Shown in pieces: positions 22,890 through 35,215 of a DNA stretch of 64,000 nt. The stretch is from the NCBI GenBank assembly GCA_032871835.1, contig CM065301.1:36402405-36466404 (forward strand). Direction: 5' to 3'. The notes under the pieces were generated by a model. The model ran no database searches. It was not told where the DNA came from and saw only the letters and a program-made list of their open reading frames with translations. The position numbers and the translations under genes are program-made. Origin of the DNA: Dipteronia dyeriana (Eukaryota > Streptophyta > Magnoliopsida > Sapindales > Sapindaceae). Positions within the stretch are counted from its first letter, which is position 1. Each line of letters opens with the position of its first letter.

Positions 22890-23400
22890 TACACTTAGAC
22901 CATATACTCTTCATTGAGTCAAAGTCTTGTGGCTTCGGTGTGAAGTTGCACAAGCAAGAGAAGCCTTGCAACCAAGGGTGGATTGGCAAGCAATTGGTCA
23001 GGTGCCACTGTAAAAGGCCCGAAGGGTAGAGTAAGAGGTGCTCACGTCAAGAGTAGTGGATCAGGGGATATCACTAGGGACTGAACCAAGAGTGGTGAGT
23101 GGTAGTGTCCATAGCCTGAGGTTGTCGAGAGTGAGAGTCCGAAAATCACTTGTGTGTGTAACTTTTTACTCTTATAGTGGATTTCTACGATCGAGTGTGG
23201 CTCACTTAATAGGCCATGGTTTTTTACCCGTTTAGAGGGTTTTTCACGTATACATCTTGTGTTGTTTATATTTCCGTATTTTTACACTTAATGTTTTATG
23301 TTTATTTTATTAGATGAATATTGAATATTGACTAATCATGAAAATTTAGTAATTGACTTGATCAAAACCTATTCACCCCCTCTAGATTGTAGACACACAT
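22890..23400 (+). repeat. probable decayed Copia-type LTR end
   Basis: The order accaagggtggattggc, then agggtttttcacgt..cttgtgtt, then aaacctattcaccccctcta is typical of the R/U5 part of plant Copia LTRs as I remember them. No second LTR, primer site or pol is next to it, so it would be a solo or truncated LTR. The boundaries are a guess. Confidence 0.35.
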
Positions 23401-23438
23401 TTTTAGGGAACTTTCAAAATGTATAGAGTACATATATG

Positions 23439-23633
23439 TGGTGTTTGGTTGGGTGGAATGGAATGAAAAGAAATCCATTCAATTTGTTTGGTTTGTTAAA
23501 TGCTAATGGAATGTGGGGCATTCCATCCAAAAGCCAATGGAATGCCCATTCCATTCCATTAACAAATTTTCTCTTCCAAAAATAACCCTTTATCTCCAAC
23601 TCTATTCCAAAAATACTCTCATTTCCAAAAATA

Positions 23634-23685
<52 letters not shown>

Positions 23686-23917
23686 TTATTATATATATAT
23701 AAATAATATTATTATTAATAAAATATATAATTTATACTTTTATATTTTATTATTAATATCCAAAATGAATATTATAATTAGAATTTATTATTATTGTATA
23801 TATATATATATATATTATATAATATATATATTATTTTATTATTATTATTATCCATAATAAATAATGTTATTATAAATGTTTTGTAATTCCTAATCCACCG
23901 TGGTAACCAAACGTCAC
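23439..23917. mobile_element. hAT-like MITE with TA-rich centre
   Basis: The left end ggtgtttggttgggtggaatgg and the inverse of the right end (ggtgacgtttggttaccacggt) are imperfect inverted repeats. The centre has an internal palindrome around ggaatgtggggcattcc and a TA microsatellite at about 23640-23700. No transposase is present. Confidence 0.5.
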
Positions 23918-25945
23918 CGTAAAATGGTTGAGAATATTTATATCTTTTTAAAAAGCTTAATATAAGTTTCTTGGGATTTGAGCTTTTTTCAAAAGAAATA
24001 AAAAGATTTTTTTTTTTTTAATATTAAAACAGCACTTTTTTAGAAATGATAATCAAAATAGCTTTTAACATTATAAAAAACATATTTGAGTATTTGACCA
24101 CTAGAAAAATCATATCAATCACACTTAGTAATTAATATATTACTATTTATAGATACGAAGAATTAGAGTGTCCATAATATATATTTTGAGTAGAGAAGAA
24201 AACTTTTTGTAATTTTCTTCATTTGTTCGAATAAGTTTTTTCATGTCTTGCGTAAATGTTGTGAAGAATAATTGACTCACGAATATGATGTTGCTTCGTT
24301 GACAAGCTAAATTGAGTGTGTACGTTTGAGACTTCCAGTAAACTTGGTTGACAGGTTCTTACAAAAAATGGATAGGTGGGGGATGGGTGGTCTCGGTCCA
24401 TTTCTATTTAACTCTTTTTTTCAATTTTTTTTTTTTTTTTTTAATTAAGTTTTGGGGACTTTTTATGTGTTCACTATAAAATATTTATTACCATACATAC
24501 TTTTAGTTTGAAATTAAAAACATCTAAATATTTATTAATAAAAAATCCTTATATTAATACGGATAATTTGTGTATCCCATGACTTAAATACTATTGCTAC
24601 ATAAGTAATTTTTGGATTAAGTGATTAATATAACTAAAGTAAGTTCTCTTATACTTGCATCTGACAGGATGTTGTTACTGGCGACTTAAGTTTTAACAAG
24701 CTGGTTTCACGATTAAAAATTATTGTAAAAAAATGTTGTCGTACACGTACGGCGTACCGAGTGGCGACCACTTGAATAGTGACCCCAATGAATAAAAATC
24801 ACAATAAGTCGTGACACTTTCACAGACTCTCGCAAGTAATAATAAATATTGAACCGATCAACAACAAAAGTGTCAAGTGTCAACGCACGAGCCGATTCTA
24901 CGCGCAAAGCCCATATCCAGCCACCAACCACATACAGTGATACAGATGAGGTCAATATTCGGGTACAACTTTTGAGCTGTGATAAGTAAGCAGTACACAA
25001 CTTTGATGGACCTATCAATCACCGTCCGTCCTCCCTTACGGCCAGGCAGATGGACGGTGATGTCACCACTCACTTTCATCGTTTGTATATGGCACGACAT
25101 TATTCGACAAAGCCTCTCATCATCAATCATCATCCTTCTATACAAAATTCGAATCAAGTTTATGCCCCAAAAGGGACCTCCATCCTCCATCCTCCATCCT
25201 CCCTCCTAATGAATCAATTCCTAAATAATTTAATTCCTTTTCATTTCGTTATCAATTAATCAATTTGGTTCACATGAGGAGAGGTATTTTTTTTTTTTTT
25301 TTATCACTTTTTTCATAATTGTTAACATTAATAAATGGTTGTTCTCACATTAGTATAATCCTAACTTGCCAATGAACCGAATTTAGGATTTTTAAAAAAT
25401 AGGGTAAAATTTAAATAATATTTTATAAATTTGAAGTAAAGACACCATATATTTATATATATATATATATAAAATTTATTTTAGGAAACGACTTTTATTT
25501 TTTGTTATGGATTTATAGGTTGTGTAGGTTAAGATCATTGACCTTCGTCTAATATCGTAAACACATATTTAAGAGTGATTAAAACCGAATTAACGATAGA
25601 GAAGATGAATTTGTACAGTTGTTTACTTTGACACGTATTCTATATGATTATTAGTTCCAATCTTTTCCTTTTTTAGGAATCTAAATTATTATAATATTAA
25701 AAAGAAAAAACCGAAGTGATGATCTATGAAACCGGACCAAGAAAGTTCACCAACATTGATGAGTTGACAGTTTACCCGATGATTTCTGTTTATGGTTTGT
25801 TGTTGATGATTTTAATTTGTGGTTGAAAACTATAGAATGGCAGGCAGACACTGATGGTTGGCACTTGGCAATGCCAATTAATAATTAATTAATGAGTAGC
25901 AAACACACTATTACAAAATCAAAAAATTCAAACCACGTTTGCAAT
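23918..25945. other. AT-rich intergenic stretch
   Basis: It includes T/A homopolymers (24420-24445, 25285-25303), a block of higher GC at 24730-25210 with overlapping short frames on both strands but no recognised protein, and a ccatcctccatcct short repeat at 25179-25203. No gene is supported. Confidence 0.35.
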
Positions 25946-26593
25946 TAGGGATGCACATTTGGAGAATGGGCATGGATATAGGTCCCTCCATCCCCATTCC
26001 CATCTCCATCCCCACTTCCTATACCCTTCCTCCATCTCTCCCCATTTCCCCATTTGGGAAAAATGGGGATGGGGAATTTTGGGGGGAGGTATATCCATCC
26101 CCATTTCCCCATTTTTCCCATTTTTCACTTTTTTTTTTCGTATTTCTCCGTTTTTTCTTTTTTTCCGTTTCTCCATTCCGCCATTTAATTAAAAATTACA
26201 AATTTAACTAAAAAAAACCAAACATTCCATTAGAAATACAAAATAAAACCCATTAATATATTACAAATACAAATATATATTATAATTAATAATATATATT
26301 AAAATTATATTTATATATGTTTGGGGAAAATAGGAAAATGGGGGTGGGGGATCTCATCCTCATCCCCATTTCAATATAATTGTGGGGAAAATGGGGAAAT
26401 GGGGAGGGAGAGGGATTCCCCCATCCCCATCCCCATCCCCATTTCAATTTGGGGATGAATTTCATCCCCATCGCCCCCCCCCCCCCCCCCCCCCCCCCCC
26501 ACCCCCATTTTCCCATTTTTCCTCAAAAAGAAATCCTCAAATGAGGATGAGGACGCGGAAAATTGGTACCCGGGGGGGAAATGTGCATCTCTA
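25946..26593. mobile_element. hAT-type non-autonomous element, 648 bp
   Basis: TAGGGATGCACATTT at the left mirrors AATGTGCATCTCTA at the right. Flanking 8-mers tttgcaat and gttgcgat agree at 6 of 8. The inside is made of catcccca / tggggatg blocks on both strands, a run of 27 C at 26474-26500 and a (ccccat)n stretch. Its ends and style are close to those of the element at 17240, so they are related families. No transposase. Confidence 0.72.
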
Positions 26594-27997
26594 GTTGCGA
26601 TATTATGTTGCCCAATCCAATCTATTCAAAATATTTTTGGACCATTAACATATCTCCTTCTACCTATATTAATTCCAATATCATTTGGAGAGATTCTTTC
26701 TTCGTAAAATTCTTCATTAAGTCATGGAAATGCTTGTTCTACATATAAACCCGATTCATTCGAATCATATTTCATACGATATAGATATCCAATAATGTTA
26801 TCTCATGATAAACGATAATCTTATTATATTTAAATTTGGTGTTCAAATGATGTGACAACACTACAATTCATTCATTTAAATCATGTAAATCCAATCAAAT
26901 TTAAACGAATAGAATGTAGAATTACAACATCATTTGAACACCAGATTTAAATAATAAATATAAATAAAGTAGTATTATTGCATGAGAAAATATAAATAAT
27001 TAAAAAGTATATATATAAAGTAAAGTCATATTGAATCTTGTATCTTTTCTTAAATGTTGATGTCTTGATTTCCTTGTATTACTACCTTTTTTTTTTTATG
27101 AATTTTAACTTTTAAAAAATTAAGTAGTCAAATTAGGACCGGACTAAAAAGTCCATAAACAGCTAAACCAATTTTGGTTTTTACTTGAGTGATGATATTT
27201 ACACCGTTTAAAAACTGTATGTATATCCTAATTTAGTATATTTTTTAAAATCCAATATTATCCCTGAGTAAAATTACTTAAATGATTAAATAATTTGTAA
27301 GTACACACCAATAATTATTAATTGATTTTATATCAATCATTTTTTTTTAAAGTTTCTTATTAATTGTTTATTACGATAATAAAAACCTTTCTATTTTATC
27401 AACCCTTAATTTCTATTTTAAATACAAATTTTAATTTCTTTTAAGGAATACAAATTGATTGACTTGACCAACATTTTAATGCTATAATTGAGTGAAACAA
27501 AAATCAATATAAATAATAACCTGTCTATTGTAAAAAAAACAATAAACTTTCTTAGGAATAGAGAAATTGAAATACACTATTGTGTGTTGAGAGCTAGTAA
27601 TTTTTCAAATCGATGGAATTGGAGAATTTTGAGCTTAAAAAAATTAAAGAATTAAAAAAAGTTTTTATGCAATGATAAGATTTTTTTTTTCAAACAATTA
27701 GTGAAATTAAATGTTTTTGTAAGAGTTAGAATATATTTTTTACAGATAAATTATTTATTTGAATAAAAAAAATATAAAATAATAAATTTTTAAATAAATC
27801 TGATTAGATAACAAAATAGTGAAGTGTGATAATAAAAATATAATCTAATATAATTAAAGAAAGGGTATTTTTGGTATTAAATGGGGTTTATTTATGACAT
27901 ATAGATTTTAAAAATATTTTTGAGGTTTAGTTACAAAATTGGTGTATATACATTTTTTAAGGGTGTCAATATTGCCACCTTTTTCACTTTTAGAAAA
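26594..27997. other. AT-rich intergenic stretch with one foldback
   Basis: An inverted pair at about 26827-26853 and 26925-26954 (taaatttggtgttcaaatgatg against catcatttgaacaccagattta) could form a hairpin with a loop of about 70 bp. It resembles an old short MITE. Nothing coding was seen in the rest. Confidence 0.45.
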
Positions 27998-28172
27998 GGG
28001 TAATACTACACTTCTAAACAAATTGTTCCAAAAATATATATAATCCAATGTAGCCGTCCATTAAAAGAAATGTTGAGAGAAAAAAATATGGTAATTCATT
28101 AAATGAGCTGGACTGCCACGTTGGATTGTATATATTTTTAGGACAACTTTTTTGAAAAAAGTAGTATTTCCC
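27998..28172. mobile_element. Mutator-type foldback MITE, 175 bp, exact 9-bp target duplication
   Basis: The two halves are inverted copies of about 65 bp (gggtaatactac.. against the inverse of ..gtagtatttccc), with a spacer of about 45 bp. The exact 9-mer tttagaaaa flanks both sides (27989-27997 and 28173-28181). A 9-bp duplication is typical of Mutator-like elements. No coding capacity. Confidence 0.85.
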
Positions 28173-29829
28173 TTTAGAAAAACAGTATGATCTGGTCTGG
28201 TATATGGTCCAAGCTTATTGAATCCATACCGAAAGTGAAAAACTCTTATTTATTATTTCATATGTGTTTTATTAACCCGGTGTAAGGCCAGAAGAACTCT
28301 AATAGGAATTGAAATTTTCTATTATTTTCTTTATGAAGTTATCGTATATTTTGCATTGAATAATGATACTTTTTATATATATAAAAAAAAAACTAAGGCA
28401 GCACAATAAATACATAACAAATGATTTGATAAAATTCTTATTTTTATTTCTACTTTCTAATCATCAAATGTAAAACAACTGATCTTCGGTGTAAATATGT
28501 TTATAAGATTTTTTATTTCATTTTGATTTTTCTTGCTATTTTAATTTGAAATGCATTTATCTAAAAGAAAATTGAAATGTACGTTTTTTTTTTAATGTAA
28601 GTAATTTCTCATTTTGTTTTAAATTATTTTTTTTATGATAAGTTAAAATCGTTAGACCGAACCAAGCCAAATCGAACAATATAATTTAGTTTGATCTGGT
28701 CTGAAAAAATGATTGATCCAAATTGGTTTAATTTTTCAAAGACCCGGTTTTTTTTTATTGGTCCGATCCTAGTTTAAATATGACAAATCCGGACCATGCC
28801 TAGCGATAAATCAAATGATCTTTACAAATGGTTTTGAAATTCTACCCCATTCTTAAAAGCGGAAATATCTATAAATAGCTAAAAATAATATATGTCTTTT
28901 TTCCATTTTTATTCAAGTCTAAAAAATAAAAAATAAATGGAAATGATTTTGAAGGTCTGTTCCATACCTCCAACCAAATTTTTTTCTAAAATTGAAAATT
29001 CAACGAGGACATTTTCATCGAAAAATGAAATCTTGATTTTTTGGGAATGGATATATTTCATTTTTTTTTTTTTGACATCGGTAACAAGTGACATGAAAAA
29101 AATATTTTGTCCGGTCTTACGTGATTGGATAAATTTCAAATTCCCAATATTTTTATTTCTAGTGATTGATTTGTTTTCATAAAAGTCATAATTAAAAACT
29201 TGGAAGAAAAAAGAAGAGCAAAATTTTACAAGTTAGTGTTGTGGGTTGATCGTGGAATGGTGTGCACTGTGCACTTTTACTAAAAAGTGAATGAAAAAGC
29301 GAAAAGAGAATCCAGTCCAGCAAAAGTCAAAATTTCAAAGGTTGACTTTTCAGATTTTTTGTCTCTTCGATTATTAGCAAAAATCACACGAACACGCGCT
29401 CTGTCGTCGTCGTCGGTGCTCCAAAACCGAAACCGCGTTTTTTTGGGCATTTCGTCACATTGTTTAATTTCCGTAAATTCCAATTGGAAAAGTTTTGTAA
29501 TCCTTAGAAAAAGGATACAAGCTTCTGTCGAGGGATATGAAGTATTTTTTGCACCACGTGGTTGAATTTCCAGTTGACACGTGTGTATGTTTATAAAGCG
29601 GCCTACCTCCTCCTCACCTCCTCCCTTGTACGGTGCAAAGTACCCATCTCTCCAAAGTCTCTGTCTTTTGTCTATTTTAATTTAGGGTTTTGTTACCATC
29701 TCATTGGGAATTTAGGATCCATCACTATTACATAATGGAGTGTAAAAATTGTACGTATAAAGTTTTAAAGTTATGTAATACGAATAAATTGTTAAATGTA
29801 AATTTGTAAAATTCAATAATTCAATAATT

Positions 29830-29867
<38 letters not shown>

Positions 29868-30199
29868 ACCCTATATTTGGAATGTTGAATGTGAAATTCA
29901 TTTGATATGCAAGTGATTGAGGTTTTTTTTTCATTTTTTTAAATACATTTTTGTATATAAAAAAAGGTGGGATTTTAGGGTTTTGAGTTATGGCATAAGT
30001 TGGACTAGCTTTTATTTTTTTTTCTTCTTTCCTTTTTACATCGGAAGAAGTGTCGGTGCTTTTTAATATAATTTAGGGTTTTCAATTATAATCTTAAATC
30101 GATGATCTTATACTTTTCCTTGGATAAATTAATTAAAGAAAACAAAACTGTAAGACTATGGTCATAAATTAATTAGATATTGGACTAATTTTTATATGA
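28173..30199. other. intergenic DNA with a promoter-like patch near 29.55 kb
   Basis: At 29551-29596 lie accacgtggt, gacacgtgtg and tttataaag within 50 bp: two ACGT-core boxes and a TATA-like run, followed by CT-rich leader-like sequence (cctcctcctcacctcc). No coding exon that I recognise follows. A TA microsatellite lies at 29832-29862. A 92-codon frame at 29287-29565 has no recognised family. Confidence 0.35.
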
Positions 30200-30918
30200 C
30201 AATTACTAATTAGGTCCTAGGTTTTTTTTTTCAATTCCAAGTTGTTTGAAACTCTTACAAAAGTGATCAAATTGGTATTTACATTTTTTTTCTAAACGAC
30301 AAATTAATCCTTCTAACTAAATTCCGTCAATCAACTTTAACTATAAAGGGGTAACATTGTATTTTACTCGTAAACAATATAATAAAGACACATGCACATT
30401 TTTTTTAACATATGTATATTTTTTTGTTAATTTTATTTGTGGGTTTTGATTTTTGAATAGTTTTGACAGCGGCGCTTGTATAATATTAACAAAAAGAATC
30501 ATTTAAAAATGATAAAATACTGAATTGAGAATGAATGGTAATTAAGGGTATAATTGACATTGTCTTATTAAAAAAAAAAAGATTTTTATAGAAAATTTTA
30601 ATTAAAAAGGATACAAATGGTGTTTCATTAATAATATTTTTTGATTTTTTATTGTAATTACAATGGTGAATTTAATATACAAAAGACAAAACAATTTTGC
30701 TATAATATGACAAATAAATGGTATTTATATATTTTACTAAAATTGTTAAAGTCAGTTGTTATATTTAACACCGTTAAACCATTAGAAAGATCAATTTGGT
30801 TACTTCTAAAAAGAGAGAGACTAATTTGACACTATATGATGACCAATTTGTTTACTTTTGTAAAAATCGTAAATAACTTGAAATTTTTTAAAAAAGTTCA
30901 GGACTTAATTGATAATTG
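30200..30918. mobile_element. long-TIR element, probably Mutator-type, 0.72 kb
   Basis: The left arm (caattactaattaggtcct..tttacaaaagtgatcaaattgg, order as read) and the inverse of the right arm (caattatcaattaagtcctg..acaaaagtaaacaaattgg) match over about 75 bp with scattered differences. No clear 9-bp target duplication and no transposase were found. Confidence 0.6.
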
Positions 30919-31653
30919 TTTTTTTTTTGTTTGATTATGATCCAGTTGTCATCATTTTTTATTCACGTGGCATTTCATACAATTACAACCATGTTATGAA
31001 ATCAGAAAAGAAAAGAAAAACATTATAAGTGGATAGATCCACAATCTGCTCTAATCTAATCATTTACATGTTTAGATTTGTTTATTTTAAAAAGTTTATC
31101 AATTTATTAAGTAATATTAATGTATAATTTTTTTTTTCTTGTAGTCCCATATTTTTAATACCTTTGATCGAACTTTATTTAGGTATACAAATATGACTTT
31201 TACTGTTTCAATTCTGTGTATATGGTGAATTATTTTTTGATATTCAAATTTTGCCAAGGTATTATTCTTTTAGTTATGAATCTTATCTCATGATTCAATG
31301 ACAAAATAATCAACTTTAAATGCTCTATCAAGAATCTATCATATATATATATAAGCTTTCTAGAACCCTAAAGTCCTTTTAAAACTAAATTATTTAATTA
31401 ATCATACGCCCTTTTTGAAGTGTATATACTACTTTCCTACACATACTTATTTTTTATAATCCTCTTTCCGATTGGTCGCTAACTTTGCTAATTACGCGTA
31501 TAATGTACTTTAATACATATACATATTTTAATTAATTTCTAAAAGAAAGTTCATGTGAAGTGTAAAGGGTTACACATGACACGATTTTCACACACATTTT
31601 GATAATTTTTATAATATTTTTCTTGGATATAACAATTTTGTGAAAATGGTGAG
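30919..31653. other. AT-rich intergenic stretch
   Basis: No gene, RNA gene or transposon end could be supported here. Confidence 0.4.
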
Positions 31654-33351
31654 AAATGTCACCTTTTTTTGATGAGTTGTAGTGATGTCACCGGTTTAAT
31701 AAGTTAAGTTTAAAAGGCACGTATTATTGTGAACTACCCATATTGCCCTTAAATAATCAATTTTTAATTCTTTTTGTACTTTCATCTTCACACTTTGATA
31801 ACTGAAAGTAGTAACTTCTCTTTCTCTCAAAAACTTGTCTAAAAATCGATCTACAATTTTTCTGAACATGATCCAGTTTTTTTGATATTTTTACGAGCTA
31901 TTGTATATTTTTGTTATATTGGTTCGAGCTTTTTTTGATATGTTTACGAGCTATTTTGTAATTGGTCTGAGTATTTTTTTTTTAATTTGTCTAAGCTTTT
32001 TTACATTGGTATAAGCATTTTTAAACTGCTGCAAATAAGTTATAATCTTGGACAAAAAAGCTCAAACCTCTAAGAAAAAATCTTGAGCCCTTAATAAAAA
32101 AGTTCGATCTATTTAAAAAAAAGTTCGACCCCTTTAAAAATAACTCAATCGTGTTAAAAAAAAAAAACTCGATCCCTTAATAAAAAAAGCTCGATCATGT
32201 TAAAAAAAAGCTCGATCCTTAACAAAAAAACTCGATCACTTAAAAAAAAAGCTCGATTATGTACAAAAAAAACTCAATCATGTACAAAAAAGCTTGATCT
32301 CTTACAAAAAAGCTCGATCATGTAAAAAAAATCTCGATCCTTAACAAAAAAAACTCGATCATGTATAAAAAAAGCTCGATCAAGTACGAAAAAGCTCGAT
32401 CCCTTAAAAAAAAGCTCGATCATGTAAAAAAAAACTCGATCCTTAACAAAATAAAAACTCGATTATATACAAAAAAAGCTCGATCCCCTTAAAAAAAAGC
32501 TCGATTTATCATAAAAAAACTCGATCACTTACAAAAAAAACTCGATTATATATAAAAAAAGCTCGATCCTTAAAAAAAAAAGCTCGATCCTTAACAAAAA
32601 AAGCTCGATCCCTTACAAAAAAAGCTCGATTATGTACAAAAAAAGCTCGATTATGTACAAAAAAAGTTCGATCATGTACAAAAAAAGCTCGATAATGTAC
32701 AAAAAATCTTGATCTCTTACAAAAAAAAACTCGATCATGTAAAAAAAATCTAGATTCTTAACAAAAAAAGCTCGATCATGTATAAAAAAAGCTCGATCAT
32801 ATATAAAAAAAGCTCGATCATGTAAAAAAAAAGCTCGATCCTTAACAAAAAAAGCTTGACCCCTTACAAAAAAGCTCGATCATATACAAAAAAAAACTCG
32901 ATCATATACAAAAAGCTCGATCCCCTTAATAAAAGCTCGATCCATCATAAAAAAGCTCGATCACTTACAAAAAAAAGCTCGATTATGTAAAAAAAAAAGC
33001 TCGATCCTTAAAAAAAAAAAAAAAATCGATCCTTAACAAAAAAAGCTCGATCCCTTACAAAAAAAAACTCGATCCCTCACAAAAAAAAAACTCGATCCCT
33101 TTAACAAAAAAAAACTCGGAAATGTTTCAAAAGTCTCAAAAACCAAGATATTCATCGATCCCCGAATGCATCTGCGTAGCGTCTGAGTTTCAATAAAACT
33201 TTCTTTTTCTATTTCATAACTCTCACTGTAAAAAAATGAATGAAACAATTAATGGGGACATTTTTATCCGTTCACCATAATAGGTGTCTTTTAAACATAA
33301 TTTATAAAATCAGTGATAGTGTTGAAACGTCACCAATAAAAAATGCTATTT
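31654..33351. mobile_element. inverted-repeat element filled with a minisatellite
   Basis: About 95 bp at 31654-31748 (with gatgtcaccggtttaataag and tttaaaaggcac..tattgtgaac) match the inverse of 33255-33351 (atcactgattttataaatta, tttaaaagacac..tatggtgaac) at roughly 70 percent by eye. Between them is the GCTCGATC minisatellite. No transposase frame is present. The long, imperfect arms suggest a Mutator-type origin, but no 9-bp duplication is visible. Confidence 0.55.
32041..33118 (+). repeat. minisatellite of about 20 bp built on (A)nGCTCGATC
   Basis: Roughly fifty units of 18-23 bp each combine a run of 5-9 A, (g/a)ctcgat(c/t) and a variable atgtac, ccttaac or cccttac tail. Tail variants are interspersed, so units have been shuffled rather than copied in blocks. 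The upstream 31865-32020 carries T-run units with gagc in the opposite sense, so the array flips orientation near 32040. No T runs occur within the array on this strand. Confidence 0.9.
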
Positions 33352-33892
33352 ATTTGTTGAGCTCAACAATTTTTGTGCATAGAACAAAGTAATTGAAAAG
33401 TGAAATGCATTCTCAATTTTTGTGTAATAGTTTGTTGTTGCCAGGTGTTTTTGGCTGGATTTTAGTGCGGTGAGTTTATAATGGAAGATCATACAATATA
33501 ATGGTGCTTACTAACAAATTATTAAATAATTTAATAGCTATTTTTTCTTTTTACAATTTTTTATCACGTAATTTTATGACTTCTTTCATTCATAATTCGA
33601 ATACAATTCTTTCATCTTCTTCTTTTTATTTGTTTGTTACAAATTAAAAATGTAATTTTAAAAAAAAATCATTTTATTGGACTTTCCTTTACTTATTTGA
33701 ATGTATTGCTATTTTGAACAATTATAATAATTTTAGATTTAAAGGTCAACCTCATCCCATCTATATGGATTAAAATCTAAAAGAGATTTTTCTTTTGTTG
33801 ACATCGATTCTTGAACGATTTAATCAGCATTAACACATATGTAGCTTGACGTCGGATGTAGCTTGTGAGATGTGATTAGGTCGCCTCACTAA
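33352..33892. other. AT-rich intergenic stretch
   Basis: No gene or transposon end was seen. Confidence 0.4.
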
Positions 33893-34677
33893 GGCTATCT
33901 CCGATGGGTCTCAATTTCTTCAAAATGGAGACCAATTCCCCTCCAATGGTTCTCCATTTTATGTCAATTGAGAATAATAATTTTAAAGATCCATTTTTCA
34001 TCTCCATATTTGGAGATCCAAAACTTTCATTTCTATTTTACTATTAATTTTTTATAATCCAACTTTACCCTTGTATTCTTTCTTAAATTCCTATTATATC
34101 CTTTTTATTTTTTAACTAAACTAAATTAATTTATTATAACTCTTTATTCATAAATCTACTTACTATAAAAATTATACCGTTAGAAATATTTTGTTGAGAT
34201 CTTTCATCCGAGTATAATATTGATTATATTTGAATAATTTTTTATTTTTTATTTATTACACCTTATATTTTAATTAATGGATTAAAAGTATTTTAATTCA
34301 AAACAAATGTTTTCAAATTATTATTTTTAATTCATGTTTTGAAAATCTTCAAATTAAAGTATTACAATAGAAAAATAACAAAAAAATAGTATATTAAAAA
34401 TTAAAATAAAACCAATACAAATAACATTGAATTAGGTGTTGTAGAAAGTTAGATATAAATTAGGTGCAAATATTATGTGCAGTAGAAAGTAGAAAAATTA
34501 TAATGATAAAAAAATTAGGTGTAAGAAATAGTTAGTTAAAAAAAATAAAGTAAATTAATAATATTTTATTATTTAAAGATTGTAAAATGGAGATCGATTG
34601 GAGTTGTAAATTTATAGAGATATTCCATTTCCAACCTCTAAAATGGAGAAAAATTTAGAGAACGATTGGAGATAGAC
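33893..34677. mobile_element. Tourist-like (PIF/Harbinger) MITE, 785 bp
   Basis: The left end GGCTATCTCCGATGGG and right end inverse GTCTATCTCCAATCG are terminal inverted repeats. TAA flanks both ends (33890-33892 and 34678-34680), the 3-bp target duplication of PIF/Harbinger elements. The inside is AT-rich without a transposase. Confidence 0.75.
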
Positions 34678-34680
34678 TAA

Positions 34681-35212
34681 GAGCATCTCCAATACAAAAA
34701 TGAATTGCGTATGAATTATTGTTGACATGACAACAATGTCAAGGAACTTGCTTCCTATATGGTATAAATATGGATTTGATAGACGATCAACTTAAAATTT
34801 TATCTTCATGCTTCAATTTAAAACACATTTTGTTTTAATGACGTGTCCAATTTTATTTTCTTTTTTCTTTTTTTATTTTATTTCCTTATAAAAAATAGAT
34901 GAAAAATTAATATCAATTTTAAATTTTTGCAGAGTCAGTATTCATATTTTCTTTTTTATTTTATTTTCTTACCAAAAATAGATGAAAAATTAATATCAAT
35001 TTTAAATATTTGTTGAGTCAGCCTTAAAAAGGGTTGTTCAACAGACCGTCTGAAAGTGGACGGTCGTGTTGACAATGTCTAAACTTTTACCATGTCAGCT
35101 TGAGATTGAATGTGCACGGTTGCATTGGAGATAGATTTTTTAAAAGAATGTCTATTAATCATGCGTGACATCTTTTTTTTTTCCACAAGTCACGTTTGCA
35201 TTGAAGATGCTC
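34681..35212. mobile_element. Tourist-like (PIF/Harbinger) MITE, 532 bp
   Basis: The left end GAGCATCTCCAATAC and right end inverse GAGCATCTTCAATGC are terminal inverted repeats, flanked by TAA at 34678-34680 and 35213-35215. It shares the left TAA with the neighbouring element. An internal direct repeat of about 90 bp (atagatgaaaaattaatatc, twice, near 34907 and 34980) lies in its middle. Confidence 0.8.
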
Positions 35213-35215
35213 TAA

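Noticed and set aside
23513..23857. 114-codon Tyr/Ile-rich frame
   Set aside because: It is a translation of the TA microsatellite within a MITE.
24713..25209. Overlapping frames on both strands near 25 kb as a gene
   Set aside because: Frames of similar length occur on both strands in a slightly GC-richer patch; none resembles a known protein.
25928..26594. Pro-, Gly- and Trp-rich frames on both strands as coding
   Set aside because: They are translations of catcccca/tggggatg blocks within a hAT element and appear on both strands equally.
29287..29565. 92-codon frame upstream of the promoter-like patch
   Set aside because: No domain recognised, and it lies upstream of the TATA-like run rather than downstream.
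32041..33118. CRISPR-like array
   Set aside because: Units have no constant repeat plus unique spacer pattern, lengths vary, and the setting is a plant nuclear genome.
33033..33248. 71-codon minus frame partly in the GCTCGATC array
   Set aside because: Most of it translates the minisatellite unit; no codon bias or homologue is visible.
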